A stretch of 64,000 nt of DNA from Planctomycetota bacterium (GTDB taxonomy: Bacteria; Planctomycetota; UBA1135; UBA2386). The notes under the pieces were generated by a model, which was not told the origin of the DNA, made no database searches, and worked only from the letters and a program-made list of their open reading frames with translations. Positions 28,866-37,450 of the stretch are shown piece after piece. Each line of letters starts with the position of its first letter. The first letter of the stretch is position 1. The stretch covers positions 1 to 64,000 of the forward strand of contig JAHBXX010000026.1 in assembly GCA_019636245.1 (NCBI GenBank), written 5' to 3'. A program made the translations under genes and the position numbers.

Positions 28866-31136
28866 ATGATCTCGCTTCCCGCCCTCGTCCGCCTGGCCCT
28901 GCTCCTCACCGCCGCCGTCGCCGTTCGAACCCAGGATCCGGCGCGGCCGGCCGCGCCGGAGTTCCCGGCGGCCATTCCGGTCGGCATCACCCACGACGAA
29001 CTGGGCCGGCCGATCGCGATCGGCCCCGACTGGGAGGCCGAGTTCGACCACAGTGGCGCGCGTTTCCTGCCCGTGCTCGGCTCGCTGTCGCCGGTGTTGA
29101 TGGACCTGCGACTGCGTGCGGCCACCGTCAGGCAAGGCGACGTCGAACTCGCCCTCGCTGAGGACGTGCCCCCGGCCGTGCGCGGCCCGCAGGTCTGCTA
29201 CCAGCGCGCCCATGGCGTGGTCGAGCGCTTCACCGCACGGCGCGAAGGGCTCGAACACAGCTTGCTGTTGACCCGCGCGATCGGCGGCACAGGCGACCTG
29301 GTGGTTCGCATCGAGCTCGCTGGCGAAGCGGCTCCGCACGGCAAGCCGACGGCAGCTGGCACGCACCTGTTCGCGGCCGGACATGGCGGGGTGTCGTACG
29401 GCGCGCTGACGGCGATCGATGCCCGCGGCGAACGCGTCGCCGGCGGGGTGCGCCTCGTGCCCGGCGGCCTCGAGTGGACCGTGCCGGGCAGGTTCGCCGA
29501 CGCGGCGGCGTGGCCCATCCTGCTCGACCCGTTGGTCGGCACCAACTTCCAGATCACCACGCCGATCTCCGGCCCGTTCGCGCAGCCACACGAGTTCGAT
29601 CTCGCGGCCGACGTCGCCTTCGACGTCAGCAACGACAACTACCTCGTGGTCTGGCAGCGCAACTACTCGAGCGGCGGCACCGCGGCGGTCTCGTCGATCC
29701 GGGCGCTGCGTCGCTCCGCCACCGGGGCCGCCATCGGCAGCGTGTTGGCGGTCAGCGTGGTCGACAGCTCCCGTTCGCCTTGCGTCGCCGGCGTCAACAG
29801 GGCCAATCGCTTCGCGATCGCCTGGATCCAGGACTTCTTCGGCACGACCCAGGTCCGCGTTCGCACGGTCGCCGCCGCCGACGGCGCCATGTCCAGCACC
29901 CTGTTCGTCAACGGCCAGACGCAGGGTGACATCCGCAGCTGCGACATCGCCGGCGAGTCGTCGGCCTCCCCGTCCGTCGACGCCCAGGCGTGGGTGGTCT
30001 GGAACAGTGTCAGCCAGGGCCTGCGCGGCGCTCGCATCGCGGTGCCGGCGGCCAGCAACAGCGTGTCGATCGCCGGCACGTTCACGGTGTTGCCGCCGGC
30101 GCCGAACCTGTTGTTCGCCGTGATCTCACGCGCCCCGACCGGGCTCGGGCACCTCGGAATCACGTGGATGGTCAACAGCGGGCTCGGGGTCGGCCCGTCG
30201 CTGGTGCGGGCAGCGGTGATCGATCGCAGTGGCACGGTCGTGCAAGGCAGCACGACGCTGTTCTCGACCCCAGACTTCGCCTTCAGCCCGCCCTCGATCG
30301 ACGGCGGCGGGGCGACCAGCAGCCAGTTCGTGGTCGCCTGGGAGACCTTCGAGCGGCTGCTGCCGAACGTGGTCCAGACCCACGTGCGCGCGGCCTCGCT
30401 GGTCGTCGGCGCCCAACCGAGCGCAGGCACGCCGGTGCTGCTGCACAGCGAAACGAACCTCAACGGCTCCCCGACCGTCGGCTGGCGCGACGGCAAGGCC
30501 TATGTCGCCCACACGACGACCGCGCAAACACGACTCGAGCTGCGCGGCATCGACCCGCTCACCTGCGCCAGCTGCGAAGCGCCGTCCATCGTGGCCCAGC
30601 CCGGCACCCACCTGGTGTCGCGGCCGGCCCTGTGCATGGATCGCACCGGTGGCAGCAACTCTGCGTCCGGAGGCCTGCTGGTGTGGACGCAACTGCTGCT
30701 CGGTGGCAACATCGGCGACCCGGTCCACGGTCGCTTCCTCGACGCCTTCTCGCCGTTGGCCACGACCACCAACCTCGGCGGCGGCTGCGGAGCCGGTGGT
30801 TCGACCCAGGTCGGCAGCCCCCCGGCAGTCGGCAATGGCGGCTTCGACGTGCGATTGCTCCAGCCCGGTGCGACGGCGCTGCTCGCGGTCCTCAACCTGA
30901 CGCCGCCACAGCCGGTGGCACTGTGCGGAGCCTGCGAGTGGCTCCCCTTCGTCGGCACCGTGGTGGCGCCGGTCTCGCTGCCGCTGACCATCGTGCCGGT
31001 GCCGATCCCGTGCGCGCCGAGCCTGGCTGGGACCACGCTCGATGCGCAGTGGACGGTGTGGAAGCCCGGCACTTCGCCGTGTTCGCTGGTGCCCGACTTC
31101 GCCTTGTCCAACATCGTGCGGCTCGCGCTGCGCTGA
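28866..31136 (+). CDS. Large secreted protein of unknown function
   Basis: The protein has 756 residues with an N-terminal signal (MISLPALVRLALLLTAAVAV). After an N-terminal domain ending at 'WPILLDPLVGTNF', a propeller-like region runs from about 230 to 600 with repeated 'FVVAWETFERL', 'YLVVWQRNY' and 'AWVVWNSV' strands. The Cys-containing C-terminal part ('GGGCGAGGST', 'VALCGACEWLP', 'ALSNIVRLALR') resembles terminal domains of other planctomycete secreted proteins. The ATG at 28866 is chosen because it opens the signal peptide; the frame is open further upstream. No enzymatic motif seen. Confidence 0.75.
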   Translation: MISLPALVRLALLLTAAVAVRTQDPARPAAPEFPAAIPVGITHDELGRPIAIGPDWEAEFDHSGARFLPVLGSLSPVLMDLRLRAATVRQGDVELALAEDVPPAVRGPQVCYQRAHGVVERFTARREGLEHSLLLTRAIGGTGDLVVRIELAGEAAPHGKPTAAGTHLFAAGHGGVSYGALTAIDARGERVAGGVRLVPGGLEWTVPGRFADAAAWPILLDPLVGTNFQITTPISGPFAQPHEFDLAADVAFDVSNDNYLVVWQRNYSSGGTAAVSSIRALRRSATGAAIGSVLAVSVVDSSRSPCVAGVNRANRFAIAWIQDFFGTTQVRVRTVAAADGAMSSTLFVNGQTQGDIRSCDIAGESSASPSVDAQAWVVWNSVSQGLRGARIAVPAASNSVSIAGTFTVLPPAPNLLFAVISRAPTGLGHLGITWMVNSGLGVGPSLVRAAVIDRSGTVVQGSTTLFSTPDFAFSPPSIDGGGATSSQFVVAWETFERLLPNVVQTHVRAASLVVGAQPSAGTPVLLHSETNLNGSPTVGWRDGKAYVAHTTTAQTRLELRGIDPLTCASCEAPSIVAQPGTHLVSRPALCMDRTGGSNSASGGLLVWTQLLLGGNIGDPVHGRFLDAFSPLATTTNLGGGCGAGGSTQVGSPPAVGNGGFDVRLLQPGATALLAVLNLTPPQPVALCGACEWLPFVGTVVAPVSLPLTIVPVPIPCAPSLAGTTLDAQWTVWKPGTSPCSLVPDFALSNIVRLALR

Positions 31137-31504
31137 AACGAGAGGTCGAGCTGCGGCCGGCATCCGGATGCGCGGAGCCTCGGTCGGTGCCGGGGTTCGC
31201 GGTCACCGGAGGCAGCTCGAATCCTCTGCGCGCTCGAACGCCGCCCCGCAGCGCCGCCGCCGCCAGGATCCCCCTTCGGCGGATGACGCCGCCGACGACC
31301 GGCCCGACCAGCGGGATGCCGTCGACCAGGAGGGGCGACCATTCGAGTTCGACGAATGGGTTGAGTCGCCGCATCGCCTCGCGTCGTTCTTCGGCCAGTT
31401 GTCGTGGAAGGAGGATTGGCTAGGCTCTGCCCGACACCGTGCAGCCGCCGGCGATCGCCCCCAGCGGGCGATCGCGGCTGCGCGCCATGGACGTTGGCGA
31501 CCCC
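31137..31504. other. Intergenic, no gene recognised
   Basis: Open frames exist on both strands, including a 75-codon minus-strand frame beginning at 31374, but none is convincing. The end of the stretch carries the ribosome site for the next gene. Confidence 0.5.
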
Positions 31505-31510
31505 AGGAGG
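31505..31510 (+). promoter_or_regulatory. Consensus Shine-Dalgarno deciding the GTG start at 31517
   Basis: AGGAGG lies 6 bases before GTG 31517, ideal spacing. In-frame ATGs at 31487 and 31529 have no comparable site. Confidence 0.75.
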
Positions 31511-31516
31511 TTCCGC

Positions 31517-32326
31517 GTGGACGATCCAATGACGAGTCGTGATTCCGGTGGTTGGCTGGAGGCCGTACTCGTCGACGCTCGAGACGCTCGATGGTGTACG
31601 CGGCCATACTGCACGACGTGCGGGGGGTTGCAATTCAGGCGGGCCATCTGGACCGCGGCAGCGCGTCAGGCAGGGGTGGAAATGGCCCAGTTCGGGTCCA
31701 CTTGCCCCCCGCACGACTTGGTAGAGGGCCTCACTTCCAGTGAACGAGAGGCAACGGTCCGAGCCCTCGTCGCCGGTTTGCGCCAACTTCCACCGGAGTG
31801 GGGCGACACGGAGTCATTCCGGACGATCATCATCGATCTGGATCCGCCGCTGATGAAGCATGGCGTTCTGATGGATCTCGCCACCGAACTGGCTGGGACT
31901 CCGGCCGGCGAGCGGTTGGCACGAAGGAAGGAACATGAGCGATCCGTCAGAGCAGAACGGGCACGACGTGCTGCCGACGCAAGTCCCGAGGCCGTCGAGG
32001 AGCGGAGGCGTGTCAAGCGGTTGGAGAAGGCGCGCGCCCATTCCCTCCGTCAGTCCCGAACGCGAAGGAGAAACGAGGATCGTCTGGAGATGCTCGCGGC
32101 CCTCGTTCGTCTTCCGGCATTCGAACGCCTGTCCCGGTTCGCGACGGACCCGGCCCTCAACCTCGATTGCGTCTCTCCCGAGCTGATTCCCGACCAAGAA
32201 GGGGATCTCGTCGACCTGGAGCGAGCAACCGCGGTCGCCCTCATTGCCCGAATCGGTCGTAGGAAGGGCCGGTGGGGCCGCCTGCGGCGCATGCTCGACC
32301 ACCGGCTCAGGGCTGAGTCTGAGTGA
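31517..32326 (+). CDS. Unknown protein with N-terminal Cys cluster (possible zinc site)
   Basis: The protein has 269 residues. Near the N-terminus, C-x4-C-x2-C (Cys27, Cys32, Cys35) and Cys63 could bind one zinc. The middle (about 135-195) is very rich in Arg, Glu and Lys and probably a long helix or coiled coil ('RLARRKEHERSVRAERARRAADA'). The C-terminus is basic. There is no signal peptide, so it is probably cytoplasmic, perhaps nucleic-acid-associated, but I do not recognise the family. Base use is less extreme than its neighbours. It lies among gene remnants yet appears intact. Confidence 0.65.
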   Translation: MDDPMTSRDSGGWLEAVLVDARDARWCTRPYCTTCGGLQFRRAIWTAAARQAGVEMAQFGSTCPPHDLVEGLTSSEREATVRALVAGLRQLPPEWGDTESFRTIIIDLDPPLMKHGVLMDLATELAGTPAGERLARRKEHERSVRAERARRAADASPEAVEERRRVKRLEKARAHSLRQSRTRRRNEDRLEMLAALVRLPAFERLSRFATDPALNLDCVSPELIPDQEGDLVDLERATAVALIARIGRRKGRWGRLRRMLDHRLRAESE

Positions 32327-32453
32327 CGTTCCCCGGATGTTCACGACCACACTCGAGTGGACGCACGGGCATCAGATGAGTCCTCCCAACCGCAGGCATG
32401 CAGCGACCGACGCTGCGCGCCGCCGCTGATGCTGAGCGTTGGCCGGACATGGC

Positions 32454-32657
32454 GCCATGACGATGTCGCGCTGTCCGGAGACCCGGCCGAGCCAGTTCGA
32501 GCGCAGCGAGGCTGGGCGTAGCGGAGTCGATGCCAACACCGGGCGGGTCGCCGCGGGGGAGGTCGCGCAGACCAACGAGACTCTCGAACGACCGCGCCGT
32601 CGTTCGTTCACGGCCGACCACAAGCAGCGGGTGTGCTCGTGCCACTCGACCCCATGA
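32454..32657 (+). mobile_element. IS3-like OrfA transposase N-terminal remnant
   Basis: A short frame contains 'LERPRRRSFTADHKQRV', which closely resembles the N-terminal 'RRRFSAEYKLRIL' opening of IS3-family OrfA proteins. The expected continuation into the HTH and leucine zipper is missing: the frame turns into unrelated sequence and stops at 32657. It is a remnant only. The rest of the 32327-32737 gap shows no gene. Confidence 0.55.
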
Positions 32658-32737
32658 CCCGGCTGCTCGGCAATTGTCGAAGGACTCGCCGGTCCCCACA
32701 GTCGAGGCATCGATCCACCCCACCCCAGGAGTTGCGT

Positions 32738-33736
32738 ATGACATCCCCACCCCGAAGCGTCCTGATCCTCGGTGCCGGCGGCCGTTTCGGCGGCTCGGCG
32801 GTCGAGGCCTTCGCCCGAGCCGGCTGGCAGGTGCTGGCCCACGCCCGGCGCACGCCGAGCGCCGCTGCGCCGGCGTCGGTGCGCTGGCTGAACTTCGATC
32901 TGGCCGACACCGCGGCCGGCGAGCATGCCGCCGCGGACGCCAGCGTCGTCGTCCATGCCGTCAACCCGCCCTACACGGCCTGGCGCACGCAGCTGCTGCC
33001 GCTGGCGCGCCACGGCATGGACCTGGCCCAGCGGCTGGGCGCGCGCTTCATGCTGCCGGGCAACGTCTACAACTTCGGCAGCAGCATGCCGGCGCTGCTG
33101 GACGAGCGCACGCCCGAGCGCGCCGACACCGTCAAGGGCCGGCTGCGCGTGCAGCTCGAGGCCGAGATGGCGCAGCGCGCCGACACCGGCCTGCGCAGCA
33201 CGGTGATCCGCGGCGGCGACTTCTTCGGCCACGGCGACGGCAGCTGGGTCGACCTGGCGATCGTCAGGTCGCTGTCCAAGGGCAAGCTGATCTACCCGGG
33301 GCCGCTGGACCGTGCGCATGCCTGGGCCTACCTGCCGGATCTGGCGCGTGCCTTCGTCGCCGTCGCCGAGCGGCCGGCGGCGGCACCGTTCGAGCGCCTG
33401 CACTTCGCCGGCCACACGCTGACCGGGCAGCAGATGCTCGATGCCGTGCAGGCCGCCGCGCTGGCGACCGGGCTGGCCACGACGCCGCTGCGCCGCGGCG
33501 GCATGCCCTGGGGCCTGATCCGTGCCGGCGGCGTGTTCGTGCCGATCTGGCGCGAGATCGCCGAGATGGCCTACCTCTGGCAGGTGCCGCACGCGCTCGT
33601 CGGCACGGCCTTGCAGCAGCGCGTCGGTGACCTGCACCCGACCCCAATCGCGCAGGCGCTGCAGCGCAGCCTGCGTGCCTTGTTCCAACCCCGCACCGAA
33701 GGCGTGATCGGCGCCGTGCCGCCCTCCGGAGTCTGA
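32738..33736 (+). CDS. NAD-dependent epimerase/dehydratase-like (extended SDR)
   Basis: The protein has 332 residues. A Rossmann nucleotide-binding loop GAGGRFGG begins at residue 11. 'VHAVNPPYTAW' matches the NxP-type strand of extended SDRs, and 'GNVYNFG' occupies the place of the catalytic YxxxK region; 'RGGDFFG' follows. The start at ATG 32738 has AGGAG 6 bases upstream. The C-terminus lacks a membrane segment. The substrate is not evident; sugar-nucleotide or small-molecule oxidoreduction is possible. It is intact although surrounded by IS remnants. Confidence 0.8.
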   Translation: MTSPPRSVLILGAGGRFGGSAVEAFARAGWQVLAHARRTPSAAAPASVRWLNFDLADTAAGEHAAADASVVVHAVNPPYTAWRTQLLPLARHGMDLAQRLGARFMLPGNVYNFGSSMPALLDERTPERADTVKGRLRVQLEAEMAQRADTGLRSTVIRGGDFFGHGDGSWVDLAIVRSLSKGKLIYPGPLDRAHAWAYLPDLARAFVAVAERPAAAPFERLHFAGHTLTGQQMLDAVQAAALATGLATTPLRRGGMPWGLIRAGGVFVPIWREIAEMAYLWQVPHALVGTALQQRVGDLHPTPIAQALQRSLRALFQPRTEGVIGAVPPSGV

Positions 33737-33746
33737 CCATGTCCAA

Positions 33747-33881
33747 GCGCAGGAACGCTTCCACCTCCCGCGCGCAGAACCGCGGCAGCGGCCGCCCCCG
33801 CGGAGCCAGCCCCGCCCGCACCCCAGCCCACGCGCCCTGCACGACCCGGTAGAGCACCGACGCCTCCGGCCGGCGGCGCTG
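33747..33881 (-). mobile_element. IS91-like transposase 5' fragment (copy A)
   Basis: About 45 codons read 'RRRPEASVLYRVVQ...LPRFCAREVEAFLR', matching the N-terminus of IS91-type transposases ahead of the zinc-binding domain. The sequence is a direct repeat of 36775-36911, nearly identical but two bases shorter, in the same orientation. Both copies end at the same base on the right, after 'ggcggcgctg'. Similarity stops after 'AFLR', so the catalytic region is missing. Confidence 0.75.
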
Positions 33882-34043
33882 CCATGTCCCGCCATGCGTG
33901 ACCACGTCGGATCAGGTGCACCGGCGCTCCGCGCGGTGGCACCTGGCGCGAGAACTCCCGCGCGAGCCGACCCCGCGACGATGGCGGTCCAGCACCGACG
34001 GGGTCGGCAGCCGGAGCCGCAGTCGCCACCCTCCTCGCCCCCG

Positions 34044-34215
34044 ATGATCACCCTGACCGGCATCCACAAGCGGCACGGCCACCAGGTCCTGTTCGTCGAC
34101 GCCTCGCTGCAGCTCAACCCCGGCGAGAAGGTCGGCCTGACCGGTCCGGACGGGTGCCGGCAAGTCGACCGTGTTCCGCCTCATCGTCGGCGAGGAGAAG
34201 ACCGACGAAGGGCGC
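34044..34215 (+). pseudogene. ABC-F ATPase, 5' fragment with frameshift
   Basis: ATG 34044 begins 'MITLTGIHKRHGHQVLFVDASLQLNPGEKVGLTGPDG', the start of an ABC-F ATP-binding protein. One extra base at about 34154 then breaks the Walker A motif: in the next frame the sequence continues 'AGKSTVFRLIVGEEKTDEG'. After that, similarity ends and a different gene remnant begins. Only about 55 residues of a protein normally over 500 remain. Confidence 0.75.
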
Positions 34216-34440
34216 CGGCATGTGCGACGGTCCGGTGTTCGCCTACACATTGCCGAGCACCGGCCTCGGCGAACTGGCGCTGCGCCACAGCCTGCGCGGT
34301 CCGGCCGGTGCTCGTCGACGACCCCCGCGCAGCGCGGCGTGGCGCTGCGCGAAGCGGCGATGCTGCTGGCCACCGGCGAATGCGACGTCGTCGTCGCCGG
34401 GCTCGTCGACGGCGACGTCGCTGGCGGTCGGCGCGTTCGC
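34216..34440 (+). pseudogene. Beta-ketoacyl-synthase-like fragment, multiply frameshifted
   Basis: Joined to the ABC-F fragment, the sequence reads 'FAYTLPSTGLGELALRHSLRGP' in one frame, 'VLVDDPRAA' in a second and 'ALREAAMLLATGECDVVVAG' in a third. Put together these resemble the middle of a ketoacyl-synthase-like protein ('YTLPN...A..HGL.GP', 'A...LL..GE.D.V.AG'). At least two indels are needed. Clearly not functional; family assignment is by eye. Confidence 0.55.
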
Positions 34441-34546
34441 TGGCCGTGGACTGGCGGCGGTGAAGCAGGCCGTGTGCGCCGCGTCGCATGCGCACACGGT
34501 CGCCGCGAGTTCTGCCTCCACATCCGGATTCATCGCGGGATTGCTC

Positions 34547-34872
34547 ATGGGGAAGAAGCTCGTCGTCGGTGCAGGTGCTGTGCTCGCGGTGCTCGTCTGG
34601 TTCGCATGGGCCGCCCCGTGGCCTCACCGAACCGATGCGGAACGCATGGCCGTGGTCACGGCGAGCACGCCGGACGTCACGAGTGGCGCGGTAGCGACTG
34701 CGGCGCCGACGCCCACCGTGACGCCGCCTGCAACCGAACGCACGGACGCGACGCCGTCGAACGCGGGCACGACGTGGCCGCTGCGCGGGCAAGTCGTCGA
34801 CGGCGCGACCGGCTCGCCGATCGCCGGCGCCACGGTGTCGCCTTGTCGATGCGCCTGCGGTCGCCGCGCTGA
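34547..34872 (+). pseudogene. Anchored carboxypeptidase-regulatory-like protein, 5' fragment
   Basis: ATG 34547 opens 'MGKKLVVGAGAVLAVLVWFAWA', a signal anchor, then a Thr/Ala/Pro-rich linker and the first strands of a CarboxypepD_reg domain ('LRGQVVDGATGSPIAGATV'). After about residue 100 the frame runs into unrelated sequence and then into the 3' end of the oxidoreductase gene on the other strand. The remainder of the protein is lost. Confidence 0.6.
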
Positions 34873-34917
34873 CAGCGCACGACAGCGCGATGCCCTTCGC
34901 GGCCGGTCGAGGCGGGG

Positions 34918-36195
34918 CTACTTCCTTGCCAGAGTCGTGCGCTGCCCGCCCTGCTCGACGACGAGCCCTGTCACGGCCCCCTCGGCGTCCATCTGGACCT
35001 CCAGGATGGGCCCCCGGGGGTCCGCGAAGCGCGTCTCCGACAGCGCGGTCAGCGGCATCTCCGGCATGCCCCCCGGCTTCGCCAGCAGCGTCGTCCCGTC
35101 GCGGCGGAGGACGATCGGGGCGCCGGAACCTGCCTGGTATTCACCGACGTAGCGGTCCAGCACTTCCGCTGCCAAGACGACTCCCGGCACCTGGGCCTGC
35201 AGTCCGTCAGCCAAGGGCGGCAGGGCATCCACGAACGCCGCCATTCGCCTGCGCGTCGCCTCGCTCGGCAAGCGGCCGGTGCCGCCGCCGAAGTTGTCGA
35301 GCAAGTGCCGCGGCTGGGTCGTGCCCGCCCGGACCACGGTGACGGCCGGGTGGCTGACGATGTACTTGAGGAAGAACTGGCCCCACGACGTCGCGTCGAA
35401 CTCAGCGGCCCAATCCGGCAGCGGCAGCTTGCCAACACGGCGGAAGAGCCGGCTCGAGACCTTCTGGTCGGGTCCGATGTTGCCGCCGAACGGGAAGCAC
35501 GCGATCACGCCGATCTTCCGCTCCAGAGCCAGCGGCAGGAGGGTCTGCTCGACGCCGCGGTTGTCCAACGCATAGTCTACGCCGATGAAGTCGATCGGCT
35601 CCGTGCGCATCACGGCCTCGACCGCGGCGTGCTGATTCGCGAAGGCACCCGTAACTCCGATGTAGCGGATGCGGCCCTCCCGCTTCAGCTCGCGCAACAC
35701 CCCGAGCAGGGCAGGGGTGTCACGGAATGTGTTGACCATCAGCAGGTCGATCCGGGGCACCTTGAGCCGCTCGAACGACGCTTCGATGTACGACCGCACC
35801 GCTGCCGGATCGATCTTCGCAGCTTCTTTCGTCGCTGGCGGCGGTTCGGGTGGAAATCGCACCAGCGTCGACCAGAACATCTTGTCCCCAGCCCCGAGCT
35901 CGGCAGCGGCGGCGCCGGTGACTTCCTCCGCCTGCGCCCAGCCGTGCACCATGTCCAGCACGCGCCCGCCGCTGTCCACGTAGGTTCTGAGGACCTCCTT
36001 GAACGCAGCGTGACCCCGAGCGTCGTTGCCCCTGCTCAGGCCGATGACCGGGAGAAGTTCCCCGGAGGAGGGAATGGCGCGCTGGAGCAACGCTCGAGCC
36101 TGTTGCCGCGCAACCGCGCGGAGAAGATCGGGCGGCAACACCATCGACACGCCGGCGCCCAAGGTGATTCCGAAGAAGTCGCGACGTTGGATCAT
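34918..36195 (-). CDS. TAT-exported aldo/keto-reductase-fold protein with degenerate active site
   Basis: The protein has 425 residues. MIQRRDFFG is a TAT signal, so it is exported folded. Residues about 45-340 follow the AKR fold ('AAFKEVLRTYVDSGGRVLD', 'SFERLKVPRIDLLMVN', 'IRYIGVTGAF', 'FDATSWGQFFLKYIVSHPAVTVVRAGTTQPRHL'). Of the AKR tetrad, Asp81 is kept, but Tyr is Trp86, the 'TK' lysine appears as Leu in WSTLVRF, and the His is Asn in LLMVN. The last 70 residues resemble a DUF3471-like beta domain ('LDRYVGEY'). It may bind ligand rather than reduce it. The gene appears intact within a region of remnants. Confidence 0.78.
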   Translation of the reverse strand: MIQRRDFFGITLGAGVSMVLPPDLLRAVARQQARALLQRAIPSSGELLPVIGLSRGNDARGHAAFKEVLRTYVDSGGRVLDMVHGWAQAEEVTGAAAAELGAGDKMFWSTLVRFPPEPPPATKEAAKIDPAAVRSYIEASFERLKVPRIDLLMVNTFRDTPALLGVLRELKREGRIRYIGVTGAFANQHAAVEAVMRTEPIDFIGVDYALDNRGVEQTLLPLALERKIGVIACFPFGGNIGPDQKVSSRLFRRVGKLPLPDWAAEFDATSWGQFFLKYIVSHPAVTVVRAGTTQPRHLLDNFGGGTGRLPSEATRRRMAAFVDALPPLADGLQAQVPGVVLAAEVLDRYVGEYQAGSGAPIVLRRDGTTLLAKPGGMPEMPLTALSETRFADPRGPILEVQMDAEGAVTGLVVEQGGQRTTLARK

Positions 36196-36446
36196 GTGGG
36201 TATCCCGTTGGATTTCGCGGGCTGATACGCACCAGCCGGCACCCGGTGAGAGGCGACGCTCGCCACATCCACACGCGGTACACGGACGGTGCGTTCCCGA
36301 TACCGAGGTCTGCACCAGGAGCGCCGCCCATGCGGCCACCCGACCCTCACGAGCGCTCGGCCAGGTACACCGCCAGGCCCGCGACCGGCACGCTCTGCTG
36401 CGCCCCGCTGCGCAGGTCCTTCAACCTAGGCGGATAGGAACTTCGA

Positions 36447-36590
36447 GCTGCGGTTCCGGCTGGCCTGACCGCAACCACCGTCGGCTGCGGCTGCCGATCG
36501 CCCGGTTCCGCGCGCCGCAGGACCCAGGCGCTTCGCCCGGATCCGCCCCGCACGACAGACCACGGGCTCGCCGCGACCCCTGCGCCCCGG
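36447..36590. repeat. Dispersed degenerate repeat, copy 2
   Basis: This aligns in the same orientation with 28465-28605. Its right end meets the IS91-like fragment at about 36593. The gap 36196-36446 to its left shows no gene. Confidence 0.55.
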
Positions 36591-36592
36591 TC

Positions 36593-36911
36593 CACTGCCG
36601 CACCGGCGCTTCGTCGGGCATCACCCGATCCAGCAGCCACCGAGCCGTGTCCGCCATGCGCCGCGCCCCGCACGACGGACAGAAGCCGCGCCCCTTGCAC
36701 GAGAACGCCACCACGTCGTCCTTGCCGCACCCGGCGCACCACGACCGCGCTACGCCGTGCGCGAGGATCCCGCAGCGCAGGAACGCTTCCCCCTCCCGCG
36801 CGCGCAGAACCGCGGCAGCGACCGCTCCCGCAGAGCCAGCCCCGCCCGCACCCCAGCCCACGCGCCCTGCACGACCCGGTAGAGCACCGACGCCTCCGGC
36901 CGGCGGCGCTG
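36593..36911 (-). mobile_element. IS91-like transposase 5' fragment (copy B) with frameshift
   Basis: The minus strand reads 'RRRPEASVLYRVVQ', then a two-base insertion shifts the frame, after which 'GEAFLRCGILAHGVARSWCAGCGKDDVVAFSCKG' region and 'FCPSCGARRMADTARWLLDRVMPD' follow, ending at PVRQW. The Cys pairs (CAGC, CPSC) are the zinc-binding domain of IS91-type transposases. The catalytic Y2 domain is missing. The outer 137 bases (36775-36911) repeat copy A at 33747-33881, which lacks the extra two bases. Confidence 0.8.
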
Positions 36912-36912
36912 G

Positions 36913-37185
36913 CCGGCCGACCGCGCCGCGGCCGACGACGCGGTGCGGCTGCCGTCGCGCAAGGACCAACCGGAGCCGGCGTGTCGGTTCGCGACGCCGG
37001 CGCGCATCGAGGCGGAGTGCCGGGCGTTCGTCGAGCGGCTCGGCGTCAAGTTCGGCAGCTTCGTGCATCCGGTGCGGGCGGCGCTGACCGGCACCGACAA
37101 GGGGCCGGGCCTGTTCGACGTCGTGTTCCTGCTGGGCCGTGATGCCTGCGTGCGGCGGCTGCGCGCCGCCGCGGTCGGCGCGTAG
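36913..37185 (+). pseudogene. Glutamyl-tRNA synthetase, C-terminal fragment
   Basis: About 90 codons open at the left, starting exactly where the IS91-like fragment ends. The sequence 'LGVKFGSFVHPVRAALTGTDKGPGLFDVVFLLGRDACVRRL' is the anticodon-binding C-terminus of bacterial GltX ('hplR.AltG...GP.lf.ll.llG...'). It ends in a normal stop at 37185. The catalytic part is not present in the window, so this is a displaced tail. Whether a full gltX exists elsewhere cannot be known here. Confidence 0.8.
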
Positions 37186-37450
37186 GGTGCCGCACGGCAT
37201 CGCCAGCCCGGTTCGTGGCGGTGGGCCATCCGTACGCTCGGGTTGATCCGCAGCTGTCGTGGTGTCCGAGGGGCGCGAGCCAGCGGAAGTCCTGCGTGGC
37301 GTTGCGCTGCGTTCGCTCCTCGGGTGTCGCCGAGCACGAGCCCTCGGTGGGGGTGCGCGTTCGTGCTTCGAGGCCCGGCCTCATGCACAGGCACGGGCCT
37401 GGACCGCGGCGCGGTCGAACGCTGCTGACGGAGCAAGGCTGGCCACAGGC

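Noticed and set aside
31150-31374. A 75-codon minus-strand frame with a hydrophobic, Gly/Val-rich start
   Set aside because: No ribosome site, no recognisable family, and its end overlaps the terminal region of the neighbouring gene's flank. Left unannotated.
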